Shown here one piece after another: positions 45,001 through 55,223 of a DNA stretch of 64,000 nucleotides. The notes beneath the pieces were generated by a model that ran no database searches, was not told where the DNA came from, and worked only from the letters and a program-made list of their open reading frames with translations. Each line of letters begins with the position of its first letter. Position 1 is the first letter of the stretch. The stretch comes from Apiotrichum sp. Y4204. Lineage: Eukaryota; Basidiomycota; Tremellomycetes; Trichosporonales; Trichosporonaceae. The DNA lies in assembly GCA_025531455.1 (NCBI GenBank), contig JAMYHL010000006.1, forward strand, positions 1-64,000, in the 5' to 3' direction. The position numbers and the translations under genes were made by a program.

Positions 45001-46437
45001 ACCAGCTGCTCCGCGCCGGTGACAGCCATTGCGACAACGAAGCAGCAAAGTGCGAGCCACCAGCCAAAGACTAGAACCCAGAAGATATTGCCTGGACGCA
45101 AGTGGCGCTCCGCAGCCGCCGATGGCATCGAATGCAGATCCGACTCGGCATTGCGCGTAACCGTGCGCGACTTGCGATACAGCGCGGGCTTCCAGATCGG
45201 AAGACCGAAAGGGTGTTCGATATTGATAGCCTAGAGATGTTAGCGAAGCACGCACGATTCATGTGAAACTTACGTCTTGGCGATCGCGGAGAGTAACACC
45301 CTCGGCCTCTTCGTTGCTGCTGCCACTACCGCTCTCCTCATCCTCCTCGTTCCCAGACGATCCTCCTGCATCACTGTCCGAGTTCTCAGTGGGCGTGGGG
45401 TGATGGGCCTCTGCTGCGGCGAGATCGTCCGAGTTTTCCTCGGTCTGTACCGAAAGCACACTCTCGGGTCGTTCGACATCACCACCCGAGACAGACGAGA
45501 CGCCACCCTGGGTGTTGCGAGAAGCCGAGCTGGAAGCGCGGTCACGGGGCCGAGATGTTCCGTACCCAGCTCGCGAGGGACTTGCAAGAATGTTGCGTCC
45601 GCCAGAAGTCCCAATGGATTCAGCCTGTGCGGACCCTTGGAGGCTGGCGGCCTCATCTGCGTCCTCGCCTGCGGCCTCGGCGAGAAGGCGACGCTCGCGC
45701 TCGCGTTTGGCGCGCTTGCGTTCCTTGAGGCGCCGGCGGATCAGATCCTCGCCGCGGTCGACGGCCACGAACGCGTCGTCGTCCATGTCCTTGAGAGACT
45801 GTGCGGGTTGGTGAGAAGGGGCGAGACGTACACGAGAGACGGATCGTGAGGGCACAGCGGACCGGGTTCCGTCTCCGTCCTTTAAGCGAGCACGAGATGA
45901 GCGCCCGTGGCCGATGGAGCCGGGGTTTTGGGTGTTACTGGGATTGGGAGACATTAGAAGTCCAGAACCAAGTGTTTGTCCACGCCCGTCACTCGAGCGA
46001 CGAGACATCATTTCAGGCGGAGGAAAGTATCCGCCGGTGCGGGGCGTTGCGTGTTGTGATTCTGTATCAGAGTAGTCGATGGAAGAAATCGATCCTGCGC
46101 GTCCAGGGATGGCGGTGCCTGCAGGCTGTACAGGAGGGGTCGAGGGGTTGCTGGCGCCGATCCTCTGTAAGTGTCAGCAACGCTCAGGAGTGTACGGGAA
46201 GCGGGGAACGCTACAAGTCGACATTGCAGCGCAAGAACGTACAAAGTCGGTGCTTGGCGCTCGAGGACGGCCTATGCCAAGATGATAAGGAGAAAGGTTG
46301 GGTATGCCCGAGAGTCCGAGCGGCGAGGGGACACCACTGGCGCTCCTCTGCCGGGTTGACGATGACGACGAGTCCGCGGCGCTACCAGCGGCACTACTCG
46401 ACCTGCCGCGGCCGTCGTTGGGCAGTGCGTCAGACAT
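42100..46437 (-). CDS. VNX1: Vacuolar low-affinity monovalent cation/H+ antiporter (CaCA superfamily)
   Basis: Six exons (46437-46243, 46164-45274, 45230-42685, 42645-42529, 42491-42378, 42271-42100) join in phase to 1344 residues. About 365 N-terminal residues are disordered and Ser/acidic-rich. The membrane part begins with HLRPGNIFWVLVFGWWLALCCFVV. The first ion-exchanger repeat has GMGAVINATFGSIIEIVLYAIAL and SIVGSILAGVLLMPGMSMCSGALKRKEQKFN. The second has GLTLFALVPNTTEFMNAMSFAMHGNIAL. A Cys-containing lumenal loop and a Q/N-rich cytosolic loop separate them. This layout matches yeast Vnx1, which exchanges Na+ or K+ for H+ at the vacuole and differs from Ca2+-specific Vcx1. The coding run of exon 3 is 2.5 kb without an intron, unusual here. 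Confidence 0.92.
43264..43315 (-). repeat. 12-bp tandem repeat coding for QQNN in VNX1
   Basis: About four copies of a 12-bp unit (TGTTCTGCTGGT on the plus strand) give the QNNQQNNQQNNQ loop, preceded by a His/Gln run (HQEHHQHNQQ). Confidence 0.85.
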
Positions 46438-48639
46438 TGTGTGTCAAGGTGGGCTAGGTGTTTCTTCGGGGTAGTTGGAACGACACCAAAGTCGATGTGC
46501 GCGAACGTGCTGCTTGCACAGAGCTCTTGTGTCGTCCTGCCCCGCTACGGGAAAGGGGCCAGGGCACGGAGTGCGCGGAGGGGCAGTGGCAAAACGGCGG
46601 TAACTAGGGTCTCGATTGATCGATTTGTTTTGGTCGTACGCAACCGGAGGCCAGTCCAGGGGCCGATGACAAGCTCAATCACCAGCTAGAGCAACGTTCG
46701 TCTAATCTTCTGATACCCCCAGCTGTAGATGATCGTCACTGATGAATGCGAAATTCGTGGAATTGAGAAGCAACCTGCGGGAGTGGAGCGTAATGTAGCC
46801 GCTGTGGGCTATATTCGTCTAGCGGGTGATGGCGAGCTGCGGATAAAGGTGTGTGTGCCGATGGCGATGGTGCTACGAAGGCTGTGGACTGCGTTGACGA
46901 TGGAGTGGAGAGGGTAGGGGATGACGCCGGACGGGTGGCGTTGTGTGTCTCGGTGGAAAGTATTTATAAACGAGCTAGCCCATCCGCCAACACAAACAAC
47001 ACAGTAGTCGGTTGCAGAGTGTGCTGGTCGTCGTCGTCGCGTCCGGATAGTGCCGTAGCGCAGTGCACAGTGCAGCACATGCACCGTGTGCCTCGCACAC
47101 CAGAGAGCGGTATACAGTCTGGCTATACGCGGTACGCGGTAAAGGGCAGCATAGCAGATAGTGTGGGGGTTCGTTACGCGCGCTGTAACACCACCCAATC
47201 GCACAACACGCGCTTACAGTCACAGGTGCCCCTTACAGCTCCTACACAGGCTACAAGGCTACACAGACCTGTTAGACCTGCAGACTCCGCACTACTCGCG
47301 CTGTACTCGCAATAACAAACGGACAGTCGACTAGATGCCCATTTTACTCAATCTGGAATTCTGTATCTGGCACTCTTCTGTCGCAGCATGTCCACCATTC
47401 TAGCCGTTCTGTTTCTATATACCCCATCCCTCGCTCGCGTTTCGGGTCTGACGTGTAACGGTGTCATAACCCAAAGGCACAGCGCGGGCACCGGTTCGAC
47501 TATACGACGGGGTATATAGTCGGCCAGTGAGACAAAACTCGACTCGAAGTAAAGAAAAACAAAGCCCAAGAAAAGATCAGAAAATTGGCCCTAAAAACAA
47601 CCATAGGTGGACGAGCTGGACAAGCTGTAAGCTACGACTGAAGGGAGGGCCGCGGGCGTGGGGGCCAAGCGTACCGCATGCCTTTTGAGCTGTTATGAAC
47701 CCATGAACCCTGCGCCATAGCGCGCCATCACCGTGCGCGGGCATGCCGTGCACCACCACCGGCACGCGGCGCGGCGCGCTTGGCGCGCTTGGACCTTCGC
47801 TACACGTGCAACTGAGACGATCTCGCGATCTCGAGATCTATTTCGGACCTCTAAAACGGTCGACATGCATTGGTGCATCTACAGACAACCGTGTGGTTCG
47901 GTCAGACGAAGCTGGATTTCAAGATGCTACTATCATCGCCACCGCAAACTCATTTGGCTCTCAGGACCTGTCGATCAACTGATGTGCTGCGATAGCTGCG
48001 ATTTGTCTTGTCGGCGCCATCCGAGATCCGAGACGCAATGACGACAGCCGTCTTGAACCGCCAGCCAGCTTGGGCAGAGCCGCCAGAGCCTGGGCCAGAA
48101 CACCGAAGCCCGCACCGAGCTCTCGCACTCGTGGCTCACCGCACGGATTCTAATGTTCGGTGATTGCGCTGTAATTACAAACAAATCATATACAAATGCT
48201 AATCTAAGTGGCGTTACCCCCATCTCCAATCAGTTAGGTGACTGGACCGAGGGCACTGAGAACATTCCTTGCTCCCCTCTCTGGATCTCTGATAACTGTG
48301 GAGCTGTGGTCACTGTGGAATGCCCTTTGAGCCTCCTCCACCATCCTGGTCCATCCAACAGTCGCTCTTTCCTCGTCGTCACATCATCACCGACTCTGTT
48401 CATTCCGCTTCCATCATCGCCGGCTCTCGAGTTGTCTGTCTCGCGAACGGTATCTCGCTTCTCTACTGCGGCACTGCCTGTCAATCCAGATTGTGGGAAC
48501 CCCAGCATCCCACCCCTCTCGCGTGATTGACGGTCATTCTTAACAAACGTCATCGACCACAACTGTGACTCTATCACATATAGCACATACACTCTCAACA
48601 TATCCACATGCACTCCAGCCACGCTTTCTACTACCCACA
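46438..48639. other. 2.2-kb divergent intergenic region, no gene supported
   Basis: Promoters of VNX1 and of the PARP-finger gene lie here. A TTTATAAA element is at about 46963. TATATA-type elements are near 47420 and 47510-47520. A large minus-strand frame (48230-49117) is mostly opposite the PARP-finger gene. No other coding signal. Confidence 0.45.
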
Positions 48640-49871
48640 ATGCCAGCCTACCGTGAGTACTGTCCCTCCAGTCCCTGCTTCTATATCCACTAACAGCAGG
48701 TCTCGAGTATGCGTCCACGGGGCGCGCCGCATGCAATGGCCAGATCCCTTGCAAGGGCACCAAGATCGCCAAGGGCGAGCTCCGTGTCGGCTCTTGGGTC
48801 GAGATCCAGGGCCACGGAGGATTCAAGTGGCGCCACTGGGGATGTAAGTTGGGCTGATGAGAGGTGGAGCGTCTCGCCATCGAAGGTCGGGAAGGGCTGT
48901 GGCCGGAAACGAAAAGTCTTCTTTCAAGCGATCTGCCACACGCCATACAACATGACGCGACGCGCGTGTGACTGCGGTTTTCTGACGCGTAGGCACGACG
49001 CCCACGATCATTGAGCACTTCAAGGAGACATTTGACGAGCCCGACGAGCTTGACGGCTTTGAAGATCTGAGCGCCAAGGATCAGGCCAAGGTAAGTCCGG
49101 TTCTGTCTCCTCCTCAACGCAAGCCCAAGCTGACGACCAGGTTCGCAAAGCGTGGAACGAAGGAGGCGGTAAGCATTATGGTCTTCCTCCTCACTGACAT
49201 TTTAGTCGACGCGGCCGATGTCCCTGAGAGCGCAAAGGTGCCGGAGAAGAGTGATGCGGAGGAGTCGGAGTCTGAGGAGAAGCCCAAGAAGAAGACACCC
49301 GCCAGGAAGGCCACGAAGAAGGCCAAGAAGGAGGAGTCGGACTCGGAAGAGGACGTGAAGCCCAAGAAGAGGAAGGCACCGGCTAAGAAGGCGCCGGCCA
49401 AGAAGGCTCCTGCCAAGGTAGATGTCTCATCACAGTGCTCATCTAACAATAACAGTCGCGTAAGCGCAAGGCAGACAGCGAGTCCGAGTCGGACGCTCTC
49501 ACCGAGTCTGAATCGGACGCAACGCCGCCTCCCTCCGAGTCCGAGTCGGAGGCTGAGTTGTCGTTGACCGAGAGCGAGGACGAGAAGCCCAAGCGCGGCA
49601 AGGGCAAGAAGGCCAAGCGCGCTGCGTCAGACTCGGAGTCTGAGGAGGACCGCAAGGTGGGTTTGAGTGGCTAGGAAGTTCTAACATGTCCCAGCCGAAG
49701 CGCGCCAAGCCTGCTTCAAAGGGCAAGCCCGCATCAAAGGGCAAGCCGGCCAGCAAGGGCAAGCCTGCGTCCAACGGCAAGCCCGCATCGAAGGGGAAGG
49801 GGGCGAGTGCCAGCCCCGTCAAGAAGGGTAGGCGCAAGCTCGCCGCTGATCCCGACGAGGAGAGCGACTAA
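48640..49871 (+). CDS. PARP-type zinc-finger protein with Lys/acidic disordered tail
   Basis: Seven exons (48640-48652, 48700-48843, 48993-49090, 49141-49168, 49206-49417, 49456-49656, 49695-49871) join in phase to 290 residues. Exon 1 encodes only four residues and exon 4 is 28 nt. Residues 5-60 form one PARP-type finger: LEYASTGRAACNGQIPCKGTKIAKGELRVGSWVE...FKWRHWGCTT, with Cys, Cys, His and Cys in the usual order and a wider first Cys pair than human PARP1. A short conserved region follows (IIEHFKETFDEPDELDGFEDLSAKDQAKVRKAWNEGG). The rest is alternating acidic Ser-Glu clusters and basic KKAPAKKAP / KPASKGKPASKGK repeats. Such fingers bind DNA nicks or ends. There is no PARP catalytic or ligase domain, so the role is DNA binding of unknown purpose, presumably nuclear. 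Confidence 0.88.
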
Positions 49872-50434
49872 GAGAATTCGGCGCAGAAGACCTCGGAAGG
49901 AGAGAAGTCCTGTGGGCCAGTTTACAGGAACAGTGCGGATACGATTCAGATTGTTGGCATAGGATGTGTCGATGTGTGGTTGCAGACGCTTCGGATCGGA
50001 AAGTAGTTATAGTATCAGGATCAAAGTAGCTGGGCGTGTTATGTGACATGTTGGGACCAATGCGTGTGTGTGGTATGAGCCTTGTTCCGTTGGATCAGAT
50101 CTGAACAAACAATTGTCCAGACACTCATGCTCGGCCTGTCAGTTTCACTACCTTACTCAGAAGAACAGCATGGCCTCAGACACGCGGTGCTCCCGCCACA
50201 CAAATGCACGTCAGTTTACTGCTCATAATTGCTCGTTGCGTAGAGACGCGCACCCGCCCCACGCCATACCCCTGCCTCCTCTTTCCCAGACCGTACTGCG
50301 CCAATCGACCTCCTCGAGAATAGCGCCCAGCGCCTGGCGAGCAGCGCGCCTTGGATAGTCTCAGTGCGATATGGATGGAATCTCATGACCAGGTACCCGC
50401 TACCATGCCGTGCGACGTGACACTGCAAACGAGT
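49872..50434. other. Convergent intergenic region
   Basis: 3' flanks of the PARP-finger gene and RPS19; nothing else recognised. Confidence 0.45.
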
Positions 50435-51445
50435 TTACTCGTCGTCCTCCTCCTCCTCGTCCTCGTCCTCCTCCTCCTCGTCGTCCTCCTCGTCGCGCTG
50501 AGACTCGATGACAGCGGTGGCGATACGGTCAAGGTCACGCATGCCGTCCTGCGAGATCTTGCGGCCGCCGTCGGCGTGGGCCTCGAGGACACCAATCTTC
50601 TCAAGGGCCTGGAGAACGTTGCGCTCGACACCGGTGGCCGAGTCGCGGTGGTGGCCGGGCTTGACACCGCGGCGGTGCTTGGTGCCGTGGAGCTTGGCGA
50701 GGGCGCCAACACCGACGTGCTTGCGGAGGTAGACGTGACGGGCAACGGCGGCTGTGGCGTTAGTGCATGTTTAGAGCGATCCAGAGCGCAGAGATGGACG
50801 GGCGTTGGTTTGTGTGCTGGTTTCCTTCGCGTGAAAAGAATTTTGACGGTTGTGCCTCGCAGGCTCAGATACCACGTCTCCGTCCCAGCACACGCCCATC
50901 CAAAATCTCGTGCGCGCATCGCGACTTACCAGCGCGGACGTAGAACCAGTCGGGGTCGTAGGGAGCGAGCTCCTTCTGGGGACCGGTCTTGACGATGTCG
51001 ACCCAGGTGGGGATCTCGAGCCTACCCGAGCGCTTGAGGTGGGCCGAGTAGGCCTTGATGAAGTCCTCGGCACTGCATGTGACAAGTCGTAACGCGGAGA
51101 GGACAGGTCGTTCGCGAGAGCAAAATGAGATGGAAAGCGCGCACGAGTTCGGGATCGAGAAAGACGCTAGGTCAGCACATACTCCGTCGACGACAGCCCG
51201 AGACGACTTCATCCGAGATTTCCGAGATTCCTCCCGCGCACTGCCAACATCCCACTCCGTCCTCCTCGCGCATCCACTCAACGAGCGTACTCTCCCCCCT
51301 CTCGGCGCGATCCACCGGCGCGCAAACGCTCCCCTCCCCATCCAGTCTCTCCCTTCTCTTCTCTTTCGCGCGGGAATCGTCTCGGAAGGTCGAAAGTCGT
51401 CTCGGGCTCGAAATACACGTACGAGATGTCACGAACGCCAGGCAT
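50435..51445 (-). CDS. RPS19: Small-subunit ribosomal protein eS19
   Basis: Exons 51445-51423, 51072-50930 and 50751-50435 give 160 residues. The product begins [38 protein letters not shown] in spliced form and continues with [32 protein letters not shown] and VLQALEKIGVLE...GGRKISQDGMRDLDRIA, the hallmark eS19 blocks. The protein sits in the 40S head and is needed for 18S rRNA 3'-end maturation. A very short first exon (23 nt) and a long first intron (350 nt) are typical of ribosomal protein genes. Unusual: after IATAVIESQR the chain ends in about 19 almost purely Asp/Glu residues. It is divergent from MRD1. Confidence 0.95.
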
Positions 51446-52148
51446 TTTTTGGGCTGCGGGAGTGTGAGTGGGCGGAACGGGTAGCGGAGGGGTGACGAGC
51501 GGCGATGATACGCACAGTTTTCTAGGTCTTGCTGGACAGCGGTGACGGCGAGACGAGCAAGTCGAGGACGAGGCGACGGCGAGGGAGGGGGAGGGGGGAG
51601 AGGGGGCGTGCGGCTGCTGCCAGCCAGCGAGTGGGTGAGCGATAGCCAGCCAGCCAGCGAGGGGACCAGGGCCACCCACCGCACGCTGGGCCTGTCCCAG
51701 CCAGGCCAGCCAGCCGCCAACCAACCGCCAAGTGCCAGCCAGGAGTCACCAGCCAAAGGTTCCAGCCAACTGCCAAGGTCAGGAGCCCTCATGGTGGGGA
51801 ACACAGGGGCCAAAACCCACAAGTCCAGCCAGGGTGGCGGATCTCAATTGGTTCCGTCAAGGTCGGCGATAAATATTTTCGCCGAAAGTTTCGCTAATGA
51901 GGGGTTTCTTGAAAAGTGTAGGGAAGAAATAATTCGAACACGCGGAAGTATCAAGAACCGGGTGGCGATTCCGTCCCTGCCCGAAGGACACCGTGGGAAA
52001 GCTGTGCCCCACTTCGCAAGATTTCTGAAGTCTGAGATAAAATGAGTCTGTTGATCTCGACGGCAAGTGACGTTGTGGAGCACCAAGTCTGGGAAACCTC
52101 AATCTCGTCTGTCTCCTTCTTGTTCTGTGCACCGCACACAAGACCAAC
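51446..52148. promoter_or_regulatory. Divergent promoter region RPS19 / MRD1
   Basis: A CCAG/CCAGCCAG-rich tract fills about 51640-51790. A CGGCGA / TCGCCG inverted repeat around an AT-rich loop lies at 51864-51884. A CT-rich leader precedes each gene. Two genes for 40S biogenesis start at either end. Confidence 0.5.
51640..51790. repeat. CCAGCCAG-type low-complexity tract
   Basis: Irregular repeats of CCAG, CAGCCAGC and AGCCAACCGCC occur between RPS19 and MRD1. Unit length varies, so slippage is likely. Confidence 0.65.
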
Positions 52149-54597
52149 ATGTAAGATAGTTCGTGTGTACTCTATCTAACGCGCAGGTCACGTCTCATCT
52201 TCCTCAACCTCCCGCCATCGCTCACGCCGGACCTCTTCAAGTCGAAGCTCACCGAGCCAAAGTCGCTCGCGTCCGCCGTCGTCACGGATACCAAGCTCGT
52301 CCCGAAGCGCCGCTTCGCGTTTGTCGGATACAAGAACGAGGACGAGGCGCGCAAGGTCAAGGACTGGTTCGATGGCAGTTTTGCGTTTGGCGGCGGAAAG
52401 GTCAAAGTCGACTTTGTCCGTGATGAGGTGGGTGTTAATTGCTTATTACCCGCGCTGACAGTACAGCCGCTCGCGCCCAAGCCGACCAAGCGCGCTAGGA
52501 CCGACAAGGGAGATGTGGAGAAGAAGGAGGAGGAGGACAAGCCCGAGGCCGGGCCATCCAAGAACTCGAAGCGGCTAAAGGAGTTCATGGACGTCATGAA
52601 GGGTGTGGACGCGACGGCCCCGTCTGCCGATGCCGCTGTCCCGGGCGAGGCTGGATGGGTGGCGGAGGGAACAAAGGCCGCTGCCAAGGCGAGCAAAAAG
52701 GGGAAGGAGAAGGCTTCCTCAGAGCCCGAGGAAGAGGAGGAGGCTGCCGCGGAGGAGGACGATGATGCCGCATGGCTCGCTCGCCGCCAGAAGGCCACAA
52801 TGGACGTCGATGGCGAGGAGGAAGAGGTGAGCTTCCCGCAATACATGAAGGGCTCTAACAATCAGGAAACACCACAGGTCGACGCCGAGGACGCCCTCAT
52901 TCTCTCTACTGGACGATTGTTTGTCCGCAACCTCGCGTTCGTGGCCACTGCCGACGACTTGTCTGCGCACTTCGGGCGGTTTGGTCCCATTGTTGATGTC
53001 CACATGCCGGTATCCCAGAAGACTGGCGAGCCGCTGGGTACCGCCTTTGTGCTCTTCCGCAATCCCGAGGACGCGCTTTCCGCCCGTCGCACACTCGACA
53101 AGACGACCTTCCAGGGCCGTCTGCTGCACGTTCTGCCCGGCCGCGCACGACCAGGCCAGGAGGCCGCCGCCAACACCAAGGGCGTTACCGACGGCAAGGT
53201 CCTCGGCAAGGCGGCCGAGACGCGTGGAGAGGTCAAGGAAAAGGTCGACGAGAAGCGCAAGGCCGACAGCGCACGGGGTGTCAACTGGGCCACTCTCTAC
53301 ATGAACGTGGGTGCAGATGTGAGACGCTAAGCTGACCCATCAGAGCGACGCGGTTGCGGCGTCAGTGGCCGATCGGATGGGCGTCTCCAAGTCCGAGCTC
53401 CTTAGCGGCTCTGACGACGTGAGCGCCGCGGTAAAGCTGGCCCTTGCCGAGACACATGTTATCGCAGAGACAAAGGCGTATTTCGAGAAGGAGGGCATCG
53501 TTCTCGAGGCATTGAAGCCCAAGGTTCCGCGGTCTCAGACTATCATTCTCGTCAAGAACATTCCCTTCGGCACCACTATCCAGGGTCTGCAGGACCTTTT
53601 TTCCCCCCATGGCGAGCTGAAGAAGGTGCTCCTCCCTCCAGCCGGGACTATCGGTGTCGTGGAGTTTGTCAACCAGATGGACGCTGGCCGTGCCTTCCGC
53701 GCACTCGCGTACCGCCGGCTAGGCAACGCCGTTCTCTACCTGGAGAAGGGCCCGCAGGGCATGTTCAAGGACCCGGACACCATCTCCACTCCGGCATCCA
53801 AGGAGGCCGAGGAGCGCGCTCTTCTTGCCAGCAAGGTTGCCGAGGCGGAGGTGCGCGACCAGCCGGCAGAAACGGACGAGGCGGGCTCGACGCTATTCCT
53901 CAAGAACCTTGCATGGGCTACGACCACCGAGCGTCTTTCATCTGTTCTCTCCGCTCTCCCCGGCTTCTCCTTTGCGCGCGTACAGACCAAGGTGGACCCC
54001 AAGCGGCCAGGACAGCGCCTTTCGATGGGCTTTGGTTTTGTCGGCTTCAAGACGAAGAAGGACGCACAAAAGGCCCTCGGTGGTCTGCAGGGCTTCGAGG
54101 TCGACGGCCACGCCCTGGAAGTGCGCTTCGCCCAGCGCGGCGCCGAGGACGACAAGGACGAGGACAAGAAGAAGGGCAAGGACGAGATGTCGGGTGCGAC
54201 CAAGGGCACCAAGCTGCTGGTCAAGAACCTGCCGTTCGAGGCGACAAAGAAGGATGTGCGCGCGCTCTTCTCGGCATACGGCACGCTCAAGTCACTTCGT
54301 GTCCCGCGCAAGGCCACGCTCTCGTCTACTGGTGCGGCTTCATCTCGCGGTTTCGCCTTCCTCGAGTTCACCACACACGCCGAGGCGCAGCGCGCAATGG
54401 ACGCGCTCAAGCACACGCATTTGCTCGGCCGCCATCTCGTCACGCAGTGGGCCAACGACGAGGACTCGGTCGACATTGACGCGCTCCGCGAAAAGGTCGG
54501 GCGGGACGCGCGCCTCGGCGAGGTCGGAGGCCGGAAGCGCAAGCTCGACCTCACGGGCAAGGGCGATGTGGACGAGGACGACGGGCTGGAGATGTGA
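52149..54597 (+). CDS. MRD1: Multiple RNA-recognition-motif protein Mrd1 (pre-rRNA processing)
   Basis: Exons 52149-52150, 52187-52427, 52467-53306 and 53344-54597 give 778 residues. The start codon is split: AT before a 36-nt intron with CTAAC branch point and CAG acceptor, G after it, yielding MSRLIFLNLPP at the very start of RRM1. Five RRMs follow, as in yeast Mrd1: about 2-80, 230-305 (RLFVRNLAF), 427-500 (IILVKNIPFG), 542-625 (TLFLKNLAW) and 650-735 (LLVKNLPFE). Acidic/Lys-rich linkers and SKRLKEFMDVM lie between RRM1 and RRM2. Mrd1 binds the 35S pre-rRNA and U3 in the 90S particle and is needed for 18S release. A 39-nt in-frame segment, 52827-52865, has good splice signals and may be a further intron. 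Confidence 0.92.
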
Positions 54598-54861
54598 GAG
54601 GGGGATGGTATCGCTTGTTCAATGTATGCATCTAGATTTACATGGGACAGCAGTGGAACTGTATATTATATGTTGGGAAGTGCAATGAGCACTGCGTATT
54701 ATATGCTTGAAGAGGGAGTCTCGGCGCGAGGCCGGATTATATGGCTGTTTACTAACAGGACAACGGTGGTGGCGACTTATGACCCTCGCGGTCGGTGAGA
54801 TAAGGATGATGAATGCTTTGGTGATAGCCGTAAATGGCGGCGCGTCGCAAATTGATACCAA

Positions 54862-55223
54862 TTATACGCGCGAATGCGTCGCGTCCTCGATCTGCGTGTG
54901 AGTATGCCATTTGCCATATCGAGTAGAACGCGATCGCGATCACGCGCGGCACGCATGACCGACGGATATCCTGCGGGACTCACCATTTCGCGAACGGCCT
55001 CAGCCTGAGCGGGATCCAGCTCGATCGAGCTCTCCACGCTCTCCCGACTCCGGTCAAACAGCGAGGATGGAGAGGGTGAAAGGTGGTGCGAACGGTGCAT
55101 GCCCACGCCGCTGTCCATTACGTCGATGGGCGCGAGCTCGACGGCATTCGGGCGGGGAGGGGGCACAAGCGGCGTGTGCAGCATGAACAGCAGCGTGTCG
55201 TGGGCGCGGGCGAACATGGACAT
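54862..55223 (-). CDS. Small unknown protein, 89 residues
   Basis: Exons 55223-54984 and 54891-54862 join in phase; the 92-nt intron has GTGAGT and CACACGCAG ends. The product starts MSMFARAHDTLLFMLHTPLVPPP, has a Ser-rich middle (SHHLSPSPSSLFDRSRESVESS) and ends in a helix (ELDPAQAEAVREMIEDATHSRV). The spliced C-terminus is more protein-like than the unspliced read-through, which would continue into arginine-rich sequence. I recognise no family. Confidence is modest and rests on splice signals and composition. Confidence 0.5.

Noticed and set aside
47440..47530. Possible tRNA around a GGTTCGAC motif
   Set aside because: The motif resembles a tRNA B box, but no matching acceptor, D or anticodon stems could be drawn.
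51073..51422. Possible snoRNA in the long first intron of RPS19
   Set aside because: Ribosomal-protein introns often host snoRNAs, but I found no convincing box C and D pair with terminal stem on the sense strand.
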